Shown piece by piece: positions 27,508 through 35,887 of a DNA stretch of 64,000 nucleotides. Position 1 is the first letter of the stretch. Each line of letters opens with the position of its first letter. This DNA is from Lachnospiraceae bacterium 10-1 (lineage in GTDB: Bacteria > Bacillota > Clostridia > Lachnospirales > Lachnospiraceae). The translations under genes and the position numbers were made by a program. The stretch spans positions 877,901 to 941,900 of the forward strand of contig KE159799.1 in assembly GCA_000403495.2 (NCBI GenBank). Reading direction: 5' to 3'. The notes under the pieces are model-generated. The model was not told where the DNA came from and made no database searches. It was given only the letters and a program-made list of their open reading frames with translations.

Positions 27508-27874
27508 CGGCTTCACCTACTTTCTGCAAGACTTCAAACTTCAAGGCGGCAAGCTCCGCTGTGGCGGCTCGTACCTCTTGGGAGAGGGCGTTATAAGGTG
27601 CGCCGTACTCGTTCAGACAGCGGGCAATCTGGTTCAAGTTGCCGCCGATTTTCCCGTATTCGGCTGTGAGTTTTCCAACGGCAGAGAGTAATTCATCATT
27701 GACCGGGGAAACGGTAATGACCGGGCGTATGCTTGATTTGATAAGGGCTTGCCGGATAAACTCGGCTTGGCTCATTTTGCAGAGGGTGACACGCTCGGAA
27801 AACTCGGCGTATTCTTCCTCGGTCAAGCGTGTCTTGATTACCCGGTGACGGTGTGGCGTGTTGTATCTTTTCAT
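27479..27874 (-). CDS. mobC: MobC relaxosome accessory protein
   Basis: 131 residues from ATG at 27874 with AAAGGAGA. An N-terminal ribbon-helix-helix (IKTRLTEEEYAEFSERVT) is followed by the MobC signature GKIGGNLNQIARCLNEYG. MobC bends oriT DNA and recruits the relaxase. It overlaps the relaxase start by 29 bp. Confidence 0.9.
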   Translation of the reverse strand: MKRYNTPHRHRVIKTRLTEEEYAEFSERVTLCKMSQAEFIRQALIKSSIRPVITVSPVNDELLSAVGKLTAEYGKIGGNLNQIARCLNEYGAPYNALSQEVRAATAELAALKFEVLQKVGEAVGNVQTYQL

Positions 27875-28398
27875 GGCTGTGAATCTCCTTTCGTGGGTGG
27901 ATTTTTTCAAGCGGCGCAAGCCGCAAAAAGGCGGGCTTGGGGTGGCAACCCCAACAAGATTCCCATAGGACAAAATGAGCCGGTAGGCGAAATTTGGTAC
28001 TGTGGTAGAATCTTGCTCTAAGAAACTGCGCTGTGTGGTCTGTTCGCTTACTATCCGGCTATTGGCGGCTGGTTTGTTGCGTTCCGGCGAAAATATCTTA
28101 TGGAATTTTCTGATACCCTCGACGGACAGGGCGGGGATTTTGCCAACTCGGCGGCGGTATTTCTCCCCCTACTACCTACAACACCACGCAAAGCAAAAAT
28201 GACGGTGATTTGCGGAAATTTCCCCTCATTTCTTACAAAACCACACAAGCCCGGATAGGCGGGAATTTTGAGAAATTTCTTCATTTTCCTTTCATTCCCC
28301 ACACCACCGAAAATTGAAAACTGCCAAACAAAGAGCGTGTCATGTTTCCCTTTTCGTGGGGCAATACGGCGGTTTTTCAAAAACGCCGAAAATAAACG
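27875..28398. other. Gene-free region upstream of mobC, probable oriT of the MobP system
   Basis: No credible gene is seen. Such gaps in front of mobC normally hold the cognate oriT, but I could not recognise a nic site or a clear hairpin of known type. Confidence 0.4.
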
Positions 28399-28435
28399 CA
28401 AAAAAACAGGAAACCTTTTTATGATTTCCTGTTTT
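28398..28435 (-). terminator. Rho-independent terminator after the HTH gene
   Basis: AAAACAGGAAA and TTTCCTGTTTT form a perfect 11-bp stem; on the minus strand a T-run follows. It lies just downstream of the Orf8-like gene and ends the tet-sigma-HTH transcript. Confidence 0.8.
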
Positions 28436-28460
28436 GGTGTGCCGTTCTATGTGGCGGCGG

Positions 28461-28685
28461 TTATTCAGTTTTGGGGTATGGCTGTTCATCAAAGCGGAAC
28501 TGGAACAGGGCAGCGATAAGCCGCCGTTTAATGTTGTCCTCTGTATCTTTGTTGACGTGTCCGTTTTCAAGGGAAGCAATTCGGATTCGCTTGCTGTAAT
28601 GCCGTAAAACCTCGTCTACGGCTTCCGGTTCTCCATTGGTCGCTCTGACAATAATTTCATAAGGAATAAGATTAGGATTCTTCAT
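28461..28685 (-). CDS. Helix-turn-helix protein similar to Tn916 Orf8
   Basis: 74 residues from ATG at 28685, with GGAGG upstream. The opening NPNLIPYEIIVRATNGEPEA and the middle VLRHYSKRIR resemble Tn916 Orf8-type regulators. It overlaps the end of the sigma-like gene. In Tn916 the equivalent pair couples tetracycline induction to transfer-gene expression; here no downstream Tn916 transfer genes remain. Confidence 0.78.
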   Translation of the reverse strand: MKNPNLIPYEIIVRATNGEPEAVDEVLRHYSKRIRIASLENGHVNKDTEDNIKRRLIAALFQFRFDEQPYPKTE

Positions 28686-29160
28686 GCGAAAACACCTCCA
28701 TTTTTTCTTGTAACATTTGTAAAGCACTGTGTATGTGATGCCATGCCGTACTCCGGCAACGTCCATACATTTCACCAATTTCCTGTTGCGTGTAATGACC
28801 GAAAAAGTAGAGATAAATGATTTCTCTTTTTTTCTCTGGCAAGGATAACAGCGCAGCGGCAAGCTCTCCATTGGTGAGGATAACCGTCTGACCACATATG
28901 GTGATGGGGTACTGCTCATAGGGGTCTATGAAATATTTATTAGACGTACTGAACGGGTAAAATTTTTCTTCTGTAAGATATTCAAAAGATATTTCTCTTT
29001 GCCGTTTCCTGCTTCTGTCACGCCATGAGTTGAGAGTTGCATAGCGTATCACCACTCTACAAAAAGCGTTAAAAGTATACATAATGTGTTCTTTGTATGC
29101 TTCGGTGCAAGCTGAAAGCCTTTGTTTTTTATTTGCTGTATTTGTCCGCTCTTTATTCAA
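28672..29160 (-). CDS. Sigma-70-family protein similar to Tn916 Orf7
   Basis: 162 residues from TTG at 29160 with AAAGGAG eight bases upstream; a longer ATG frame lacks a ribosome site. The C-terminus is a sigma region 4 (SLPEKKREIIYLYFFGHYTQ, then EIGEMYGRCRSTAWHHIHSA). It follows tet closely, as orf7 does in Tn916-type regulation. Confidence 0.8.
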   Translation of the reverse strand: MNKERTNTANKKQRLSACTEAYKEHIMYTFNAFCRVVIRYATLNSWRDRSRKRQREISFEYLTEEKFYPFSTSNKYFIDPYEQYPITICGQTVILTNGELAAALLSLPEKKREIIYLYFFGHYTQQEIGEMYGRCRSTAWHHIHSALQMLQEKMEVFSHEES

Positions 29161-29211
29161 AATAGGTTCTCCTTTTTTATCAGATTTTTTCTCCATATAA
29201 TTCACAAAAAC

Positions 29212-31131
29212 TTACATTGTCTTTTGAAACATATACCGAATCTTATCTAACCGACTGTTAGGGCGGCGTGGCTGCGATACAAACTCCCCAGAAGTTTCTT
29301 TATACCCTTTTAATTCTGTAAGACAAACACTTCTCCCGTTTGTATAAAAATTTAAATCATTTTTATATTCATTGATACAGCGGGCGGGGATTTCTCCTTT
29401 AAAAATAACCTCATCATTTTCAAGTACAACCGATTCAATCACTGCACAATATTTTGGCACATCATTGTAAGCCCGTGAAAGATATTCCTGTGGAGCAAAA
29501 AGGGTAAAGGAAAGGTATGGCTCCAAAACCTGTGTTCCTGCTTTTTTCAATGCCTGTTCCAATACGACAGGAGCAAGGAAGCGAAAATCTGCGGGGGTAC
29601 TAACCGGGCTGTAATAAACTCCATAGTCAAAACAAATGCTGCAATCTGTCACTTCCCAGCCATATAAGCCTTGCTCCATTCCATAATGCACACCCTCCAT
29701 GACGGCATTTTGAAAACTTTGGTTCAAATAGCCAAGAGATACCTTGCTTTTATACTGGGTTCCGCTTCCGATAGGGAGTGGTGTTACAGTTAAACCAATA
29801 GACGCCCAAAATGGATTTGGTGGTACTTCAATATGAATCGTGTAGGCTGCCTTTTTTAACGGTCTTTCCAGATAAATAACCGTAGGCTCTTTCATAGCCA
29901 CTTTTACATGATACTTTTCTTCCAGCAATGAACAAATAACCTCTAATTGCACCTTTCCTAAAAAAGACAGAATAATCTCACGGGTGGCAGTATCAATTTC
30001 AAAGTGCAAAAGTGGGTCTGTATCGGCAATTTCTATGAGAGCATTCAGCAAGGCTTCTCTTTGTTCTGGCTCTTGTGGCTCAACGGTTGTCCGAAGTAAA
30101 GGCATAGGATTGTCAATCCATGCTTTGCGAGGTAAAAGTTCTTCATTTCCCAAAATGTCATATAATTTTAAAGTATCATCGGATAAGACAACAATTTCTC
30201 CCTGACAGGCATGGTCTGCCGAAACAATTTCGCCATTTGCCGGAATGTACATTTCTGTAATCTTTACCTTTTTCTTTTTTGACAGCAGAAGTGTATCTCG
30301 TAAATGGAGCGTTCCATGATATAGGCGTAAGTAGGAAAGACGTTTTTTCCCTTCTGTATACTCAACCTTAAAAACATACCCACATAATTCAGACTGATTA
30401 TTTTTTGTTTCTGTAACAAAAGTTTCAGTAATTACCTCAATCAATTTTTCTGTTCCTAAATTGTCTTTTGCGCTTCCATGATATACAGGAAACAAAGAAC
30501 AACATCTGGTTCTCTGGCACTTTTCAAGTTGTAATTCCTGTATGTCCAATGAATCCTCTGAAATATATTTTTCTAATAGTTCATCATTCCCGGAAATAAC
30601 GGAATCCCATTTATCCAAATCAGCAATATCAGTAATATCTATTTTGGGCGATAAGATAACCTCTTGCATGACGATTATATCACTGGTAAGTTTTTCCCTG
30701 ATGTTTTGGTAAACACGCCGTAAATCAATTCCGTTTTGGTCTATCTTATTTACATAGATAATTGTCGGAATGTTCATTTTCTGAAGTGCATGGAATAATA
30801 TTCGGGTCTGTGCCTGTACACCGTCTTTTGCCGAAACAACTAAAACAGCTCCGTCAAGGACAGATAAAGAACGATATACTTCGGCTAAAAAATCCATATG
30901 ACCGGGAGTGTCCACGATATTGATTTTATAACCATTCCAGCAAAAAGAAGTAACTGCCGTCTGAATGGTAATTCCCCGCCGCTGCTCTAAAACCATAGTG
31001 TCTGTTCTTGTGGTTCCTTTATCTACACTTCCTTGTTCTGCAATCGCTCCACTGGTGTACAACAGGCTTTCTGTTAAAGTTGTTTTTCCCGCGTCTACAT
31101 GGGCAAGAATGCCAATATTGATTATTTTCAT
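29212..31131 (-). CDS. tet: Tetracycline resistance ribosomal protection protein, Tet(M/O/W/32/44) group
   Basis: 639 residues, full length for the family. It is a GTPase related to EF-G that removes tetracycline from the ribosome. G-domain motifs are AHVDAGKTT (10-18), DTPGHMDF (about 74-81) and NKID. The C-terminal QPRRPNSR segment is typical. From memory, different stretches look closer to Tet(W), Tet(32) or Tet(44), so it may be a mosaic; the exact class needs alignment. A good GGGAGG ribosome site and a leader attenuator lie upstream. Confidence 0.95.
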   Translation of the reverse strand: MKIINIGILAHVDAGKTTLTESLLYTSGAIAEQGSVDKGTTRTDTMVLEQRRGITIQTAVTSFCWNGYKINIVDTPGHMDFLAEVYRSLSVLDGAVLVVSAKDGVQAQTRILFHALQKMNIPTIIYVNKIDQNGIDLRRVYQNIREKLTSDIIVMQEVILSPKIDITDIADLDKWDSVISGNDELLEKYISEDSLDIQELQLEKCQRTRCCSLFPVYHGSAKDNLGTEKLIEVITETFVTETKNNQSELCGYVFKVEYTEGKKRLSYLRLYHGTLHLRDTLLLSKKKKVKITEMYIPANGEIVSADHACQGEIVVLSDDTLKLYDILGNEELLPRKAWIDNPMPLLRTTVEPQEPEQREALLNALIEIADTDPLLHFEIDTATREIILSFLGKVQLEVICSLLEEKYHVKVAMKEPTVIYLERPLKKAAYTIHIEVPPNPFWASIGLTVTPLPIGSGTQYKSKVSLGYLNQSFQNAVMEGVHYGMEQGLYGWEVTDCSICFDYGVYYSPVSTPADFRFLAPVVLEQALKKAGTQVLEPYLSFTLFAPQEYLSRAYNDVPKYCAVIESVVLENDEVIFKGEIPARCINEYKNDLNFYTNGRSVCLTELKGYKETSGEFVSQPRRPNSRLDKIRYMFQKTM

Positions 31132-31138
31132 GTGATTG

Positions 31139-31430
31139 TCCTCCCTTTACAAGCCCAAAAGGGCATAAAAATCCCCAGCAGTAAAATACTTTTACCACTG
31201 GGGATTACAGTTTGCGGACATACACATATACAGCATACACCTGCTGGTGATTGCTGTTCTTTTTCAGATATGTCAAAATTGATAAGGCAAAAGTATTCTT
31301 AAATTGGGTACAAAAAACCAAGCCCCCTTATTTAGGGACATTCAAAATTCTTTGAACCCACTATTTGATTGAAGTTTTATTTAAGAATACCTTGCCGCAT
31401 ATTTTTTACTCCTTTTTTGGAATGAAGCTA
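31139..31430 (-). promoter_or_regulatory. tet leader with transcription attenuator
   Basis: Between the promoter area and ATG 31131 lies AATCCCCAG..CTGGGGATT (31,170-31,206) with inner GTAAAA/TTTTAC pairing and a following T-run, then a GCCC/GGGC hairpin and GGGAGG. This is the leader layout known for tet(M)/tet(O)/tet(W), where slow leader translation under tetracycline allows read-through. ATTCTTAA repeats near 31,290 and 31,385 can form an earlier hairpin. Confidence 0.75.
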
Positions 31431-31531
31431 TTATAGCACATCAATTTTAGAAAAGAAAGTAGAAAAAGGAAAAATACTTTGTACACCATAAGAAAGATGT
31501 AATGAGTGAGAGGTTTCGTAGTCATCGACAT

Positions 31532-31945
31532 TGTGGAAAAATCTAAACTTTTGGATTTTTCCACAAATCCAAACTTAGAAGAAATCCAAACTTTTCTCTG
31601 TAAATCCTTTATTCAAGGCATTTTCTGATAAAAAAGTTTGGATTTTGTTTTGTACTTCTCTTGTCAGAAATGAGAATAAATTGATTGAAACAGAGCTAAA
31701 TAGCAATGTTTTACGCATTTTGTCATAATTGGAGTATTGTACTTTGTGAAACGAAATCCAAACTTTTTCCGGCAAGAATCCCCAATTATCAAGCTGTTTT
31801 CAGAAAAGTTTGGATTTTATATAAGTTTGGATTTGTGGGAATGTGTATAACTGGCTGCCTTATGAAGTTGTGGGTAACTCTGTTTGCAGGACGTGGGAAA
31901 GCTGCATTTTAGCTTTTCCATGTGCTGTGAATAGAGTTATCCATG
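31532..31945. repeat. Iteron-like AAATCCAAACTT array plus DnaA-box-like sites, candidate replication origin
   Basis: GTGGAAAAATC..GATTTTTCCAC forms a stem at 31,532-31,564. AAATCCAAACTT or its complement follows at about 31,565, 31,582, 31,633, 31,754, 31,805 and 31,823. TTATACACA (complement, 31,842-31,850), TTACCCACA (complement, 31,869-31,877) and TTATCCATG (31,937-31,945) resemble DnaA boxes. No gene is seen in 31,431-32,054. Confidence 0.6.
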
Positions 31946-32054
31946 ACGGAATAGCCTGTTATGCACATTTCCATAATGCTTGTCTTTTGGTCTTTGGTTC
32001 GGAATAGTGTGGTACTGGCAGTCTATTTCTTGTTTTCGGTTACTTGCTTCTTTA

Positions 32055-32192
32055 CCGTACATGAGCATTTGCACCAGGGTTGTCATTGCCATACCCTTCG
32101 AGCAAATTGATCACTCCCCATACGCCCAGGCCAGCGCCCAGCGCGATTACAAGTACCTTCAAAGTGTCGATTGCTGCTGTAAAAAATGCCAT
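32055..32192 (-). pseudogene. Maff2 gene, 5' fragment (46 codons)
   Basis: From ATG at 32192 the frame encodes the first helix of Maff2 (ALGAGLGVWGVINLLEGYGN, then DNPGANAHVR) and reaches a TAA directly past the Ins-A boundary. The remaining 26 codons are at 10,009-10,089. Maff2 is a 70-odd-residue two-helix membrane protein between VirD4 and VirB6 in Tn1549-type ICEs. Confidence 0.92.
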
Positions 32193-32338
32193 AATGATTA
32201 CCGAAACCCAAACCCCCGGAACGCCTTATTTTGTCGTTCCACCACAATTCAGACAAAACAGCCCTGTCATTCCGAATCTGTGTATCTCAGGAGCCGGGTT
32301 TCTCTCCTTTCCCTTATTTTTATTTTCTTTGAGATAAG

Positions 32339-32404
32339 AAAAGGGAGCCTCCACAGCCGGAACCGCCTATAAAAGCGGGTTTCCATACGAAAGCTCCCTG
32401 TTTT
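32339..32404 (-). terminator. Long hairpin between virD4 and maff2
   Basis: On the minus strand AGGGAGC and GCTCCCT pair around an inner AACCCGC/GCGGTT hairpin and are followed by TTTTCTT. It may attenuate or stabilise the operon message at this junction. The gap 32,193-32,536 contains no gene. Confidence 0.5.
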
Positions 32405-32536
32405 CAGGTTCCATATTCAGTTGTCAGCGGGATTTCTCCCTGTCTGGTGGGCGCGCGTATCCTGCACCTCATTACTGCCTCACTTCCTTCCATTTTTATT
32501 TACAGTCCCTATAAGAGCGCCGCCGAGAAAAAAGAT

Positions 32537-33790
32537 TCAGGCGGCAGGGCTGCCGGGGTCAGCCGGTGCTTCCAGTTCACACACCTCATAAGTCTCCTCC
32601 GGCTTTACTTTCAGCCGGCGTTTCACAAATTTTGCCACATCAAACGTGTTTTTCGGGTCAGCATCGGACAGGTACTTGTACTGCGGGTGTTTTGTAATGT
32701 CGAATTTGTCACTGAAAAACGGCCTTACCCCCTGCACCTGCAAAATACATTTGCCGCCGTCCATAACAGCAAGTTCATCGGGCGTCATAAGTTCCTTACC
32801 GAGTTTCTGGTAATTCAGCCCATAGCTGCGCTGGCTTCCCCGCGTATCGGATGTGTTAAATGTGTCTATGGTCTCCTTTCCGAGCATGGCGGAAATCTCT
32901 TTTAAAGTGCTTTGCTCCTTGCCGCCCAAAAACAGGACGCAGGAGCAGTTGCCGATAATGGTTTCCGCATGGTCTTTGTATACCGCCTTTAACTGGCTCT
33001 GCGTCTGGACGATCACATGGGCGGATATTTCCCGGCTCCTGATCACCGAAATCAGGTGTTCAAAGTTGGGGATTTTCTGGTTCGCAAATTCATCCAGCAG
33101 GCAGGTCACATGGGTTTTCAACGCACCGCCGTTTTCCAGCGCCTTATCGCAGAGGGTATTGAACATCTGCGTATAAACCATAGACGCAATGAAATTAAAT
33201 GTCGTATCCGTATCGGACACAATGCAGAACAGGGCCGTCTTTCTGTCTCCCAATTTATCCAGTTCCAGCTCGTCATCCATCATCATGTCCCGGACTTCCT
33301 TAATGTCAAACGGGGCCATCCTTGCACCGCAGCTAATAAGTATGCTTTTCGCCGTTTTGCCCGCCGCCATTTTGTACTTTTTATACTGGCGGACGGCAAA
33401 ATGCTCCGGATTGCGTTTCTCCAGGCGCTCAAACATCATATCCACGGCGTTTTTAAAGTTTTCATCATCTTCCCGGACTTCGGAAGCGTTCAGCATCTCC
33501 AGCAGGGTATTTAAGTTTTTCTCATCCTCCGGGGCCTCATACCAGATATAAGCGATCAGCGCCTGGTAATAAAGCGCTTCCGCTTTTGCCCAGAAATCCT
33601 CCCCGCCTTTGCTGTCCTCCCCCTTTGTATTTTCCATGATGCAGTTGACCAGCTTCAGTATGTCATTCTCGCAGCGGATATAGCGGAACGGGTTGTATTT
33701 CATGGATTCCTTAAAATTGATGGTATTGAGGATTTTTATCTCATATCCGCCCTCTTGCAGCATTTTCCCGCACTCCAGAACAACGGTGCC
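32537..33790 (-). pseudogene. virD4: VirD4 coupling protein, C-terminal piece (3 of 3)
   Basis: About 417 codons. It starts without a codon of its own at AAAGGC-ACC, the Ins-B boundary, and continues as GTVVLECGKMLQEGGYEIK. Walker B is THVTCLLDEFANQ; FKNAVDMMFERLEKRNPEHF and QSQLKAVYKDHAETIIGNCS are typical TraG/VirD4. An ATG at 33763 could give a truncated protein lacking Walker A. The other pieces are at 42,682-42,903 and 48,857-49,162. Confidence 0.93.
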
Positions 33791-33835
33791 TTTATCGTCT
33801 GTGCCGTCAAGACAAAAAAAGTGTGAACATGAAAT

Positions 33836-34009
33836 TTAATAATTTCCACTCTGAATATCCCGTACAATCATGCGTTTTAGCTTATCCTGCAAGGTTTCTC
33901 TGCTTGTTTCGCTAAAGTGGCACGTCACAAAGTAGGTCGTTCTGCCTATGGTCTTTACAAAGTGCGGTCGGCGTTCCTGTGCCTGTTGGTTCTCATTATT
34001 TTTTGGCAT
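33836..34009 (-). CDS. tnpW: TnpW-like protein of Ins-B
   Basis: 57 residues: RRPHFVKTIGRTTYFVTCHF then SETSRETLQDKLKRMI. The pattern (short Tyr/Phe-Val strands followed by a helix) matches the TnpW homologues at 23,526 and 46,702. ATG at 34009 has AAGGAGA nine bases upstream. It is the first gene inside the left end of Ins-B, far from its recombinase at the other end. Confidence 0.75.
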   Translation of the reverse strand: MPKNNENQQAQERRPHFVKTIGRTTYFVTCHFSETSRETLQDKLKRMIVRDIQSGNY

Positions 34010-34212
34010 ATACATAAATCTCCTTTACATGAAAAGAGGGCATACAGAGTAATCTCCATACGCCCGCTGTTGTTAGTGGCTGTCTGTTCCCTTATCCGCA
34101 TGAAATTGACATTGCGGTTTCCGGCATATATACTTGTTGCTTACTGTCAAATAAAGGTAAACAGGGCAGAAAAAATGTTGTATCAATGCAACGGATAAGA
34201 GAGGTAATAAGC

Positions 34213-34389
34213 ATGGGAAAAATGATAGTGCTGACGTTTTCGGACAGTGAGGAAACAATCTTTAAGAGGGCGGTTTCCCTCTTAGCAGACGAATTACAGA
34301 TTGAAGCGGAACAACAACCTGTTTCCTTGCCTGTATTGTCCTTTCAAGGTGGAAATACTGCAACATCAGCGCAGGGTGTTGCGGGATAG
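34213..34389 (+). CDS. Small hypothetical protein
   Basis: 58 residues from ATG at 34213, preceded by AGAGGT. The first half (MGKMIVLTFSDSEETIFKRA) looks like a real beta-alpha start, while the second half is low in signal. It may be the truncated front part of a longer gene, since frames shift just after it. 34,010-34,212 and 34,390-34,541 show nothing else. Confidence 0.4.
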   Translation: MGKMIVLTFSDSEETIFKRAVSLLADELQIEAEQQPVSLPVLSFQGGNTATSAQGVAG

Positions 34390-34541
34390 GAGAGATGTGC
34401 GCCTTACTCGGATTGGGCCGGATTGTAAAAACCCGACTTATCTGAAAACGGTGTTAGGTAGGCGTTGGGTACAAGTTCAGTGCTGACGCTACAGAAAACG
34501 GTACTTTGTAGAACGTTCTTTTTCTAACTTTGGGCAAAAAA

Positions 34542-34573
34542 TATGCACCATGCTAATCTTCACATGGTGCATA
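34542..34573. terminator. Perfect 11-bp inverted repeat downstream of the cargo pair
   Basis: TATGCACCATG and CATGGTGCATA surround a 10-nt loop. It lies 28 bp past the stop of the 187-residue gene and probably ends that transcript, though the T-run is weak. Confidence 0.6.
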
Positions 34574-34601
34574 CTCCCGTAACAATTTACGCACAACAAA
34601 A

Positions 34602-35165
34602 TTATTTACTACGCAAAAGACCTCTGTTGATTGCGCCGTACAAGTCTGTTCCATTTTGCTCCTTATTCCCTGTCAGAAGCTTTTCCAATTTTTCCAGAAA
34701 AGATACATAAAACTGCCTTTCCTTTACAAGTGCCTGTTGTTCTTCAATACTTATAACCCGATTAGGTTCTAGAGGATGGTCAAAATCATATAAAGCTTTT
34801 TGAGTAGCCCGCATTGCAGACTCCACGGAATTACCCAAAATGTCCGTACTATTCGACAACCCGTAATAATGGGCTATAATTTGCTGTATGTGCATATCTG
34901 TTATATGAGTCCGTCCATTCTTAGTTTCACCCAATCCGTTTACTCCAACTTCTTTCACTGTCTCCATCCAAGCATCTTTTACAGATTGTGGAGCATTCGG
35001 TCCAGCACTCTGTAGCACACGTTCCTCAAAATCCGTTGCCGCTTCATCTCGAAGCCGTTCTTCATTCTTTTCGGTTACATATTGTGCAAATGTAGGAGTC
35101 CCGTTACTTTTCTGCATATTTTCGTATGATATGATATTCTGCCGATAATTAGAATTAACCTGCAT
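34602..35165 (-). CDS. Hypothetical protein paired with a secreted protein
   Basis: 187 residues from ATG at 35165 with GGGGG seven bases upstream (the frame is open further). Helical, no signal peptide or membrane segment. Recognisable stretches are APNAPQSVKDAW-like helix and DMHIQQIIAHYYGLSNSTDI. I do not recognise a family. Its start is 20 bp past the stop of the secreted-protein gene, so the two form an operon. AT-rich compared with the neighbouring mobilization genes. Confidence 0.65.
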   Translation of the reverse strand: MQVNSNYRQNIISYENMQKSNGTPTFAQYVTEKNEERLRDEAATDFEERVLQSAGPNAPQSVKDAWMETVKEVGVNGLGETKNGRTHITDMHIQQIIAHYYGLSNSTDILGNSVESAMRATQKALYDFDHPLEPNRVISIEEQQALVKERQFYVSFLEKLEKLLTGNKEQNGTDLYGAINRGLLRSK

Positions 35166-35185
35166 ATACGCTACCCCCATACAGC

Positions 35186-35653
35186 TTAATGTATATAAAA
35201 AGTAATATTCATTGTATTCCACGGTGAATTTGCAGATTTGGAACTAGCCTTAAATGTTCCGGCTTCAAAACCATAGCTGTTCTCATATCTCCAAACGCAA
35301 GCCCATCCATCGATTATACGATCATTATCAAGGTCTATCGCTTTTTTAGATTTCAAGGTCATATTAGTGCTGTTAAGAGTGGCTGAGCGTGTTTTTGCAT
35401 ACCCGATCTCAATCGTTTCAACTTCCAACCAAGTCCCGCCGTGATCCAATGTTGTACCAACCTGCGCAAATGACCCCGAACGTTGAATAACTTCTGTTCC
35501 ACCTTTTTCAGAAGATACGGAATACACATAAAACTGTGTCAATGCAGGAGCCGCATCACGCGGTTGTATTTCCGCAGCACTTACAGGAATAACATTAGCA
35601 ACCAACAACGTACTAACCAACATAACACTTAATAACTTTTTGAATTTTTTCAT
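35186..35653 (-). CDS. Secreted protein of unknown function
   Basis: 155 residues. Signal peptide: MKKFKKLLSVMLVSTLLVAN followed by VIPVSAAE, with probable cleavage after VSA. The mature part is rich in Ser/Thr and aromatic beta-strand patterns (SFAQVGTTLDHGGTWLEVET) with one Cys. The size and fold pattern recall small secreted or bacteriocin-like proteins, but no family can be named. It is the first gene of a two-gene cargo operon in Ins-B; 35,654-35,887 is a gene-free AT-rich promoter region. Confidence 0.75.
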   Translation of the reverse strand: MKKFKKLLSVMLVSTLLVANVIPVSAAEIQPRDAAPALTQFYVYSVSSEKGGTEVIQRSGSFAQVGTTLDHGGTWLEVETIEIGYAKTRSATLNSTNMTLKSKKAIDLDNDRIIDGWACVWRYENSYGFEAGTFKASSKSANSPWNTMNITFYIH

Positions 35654-35887
35654 TTTTCACTCATCCTTTCTATAGTTAAAATATCTAATCAGCCTCGCAT
35701 ATCAATATGTTGTGTTATCTTTCTTGTTTTATATAAATCTGATTACCCCCTTTCACACACTTTCCACAAATATAGATATGCGTAACTGAATGATTTACTT
35801 TGTAATTATCCACTATCTCACTTTATACTCATATTATTTATCGGTCAGAAAATGAATATTTTAATATATTTCCATCCAAGATTCACT

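Larger units (their letters stand above)
10092..32056. mobile_element. Ins-A: composite ~22-kb mobilizable element with tetracycline resistance, inserted in maff2
   Basis: Bounded by the two halves of maff2. It carries two serine recombinases (10,184 and 21,774), two relaxase systems (MobA/MobL and MobP/MobC), three RepA/primase-type replication loci, the tet gene and a deaminase/MBL pair. The recombinase C-terminus faces the left end. GTGTAAAAA occurs at 10,100 near the left end and again at 21,721 beside the second recombinase, which hints at a second element boundary. Whether the right half (about 21.7 kb onward) was inserted later or co-mobilizes cannot be settled from sequence alone. Confidence 0.85.

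Noticed and set aside
29212..31131. Elongation factor G
   Set aside because: Length, leader attenuator and sequence through the C-terminal half are those of tetracycline ribosomal protection proteins.
32537..33763. Complete stand-alone gene from ATG 33,763
   Set aside because: The product would lack the membrane anchor and Walker A; the frame continues upstream to the Ins-B junction and joins the other virD4 pieces.
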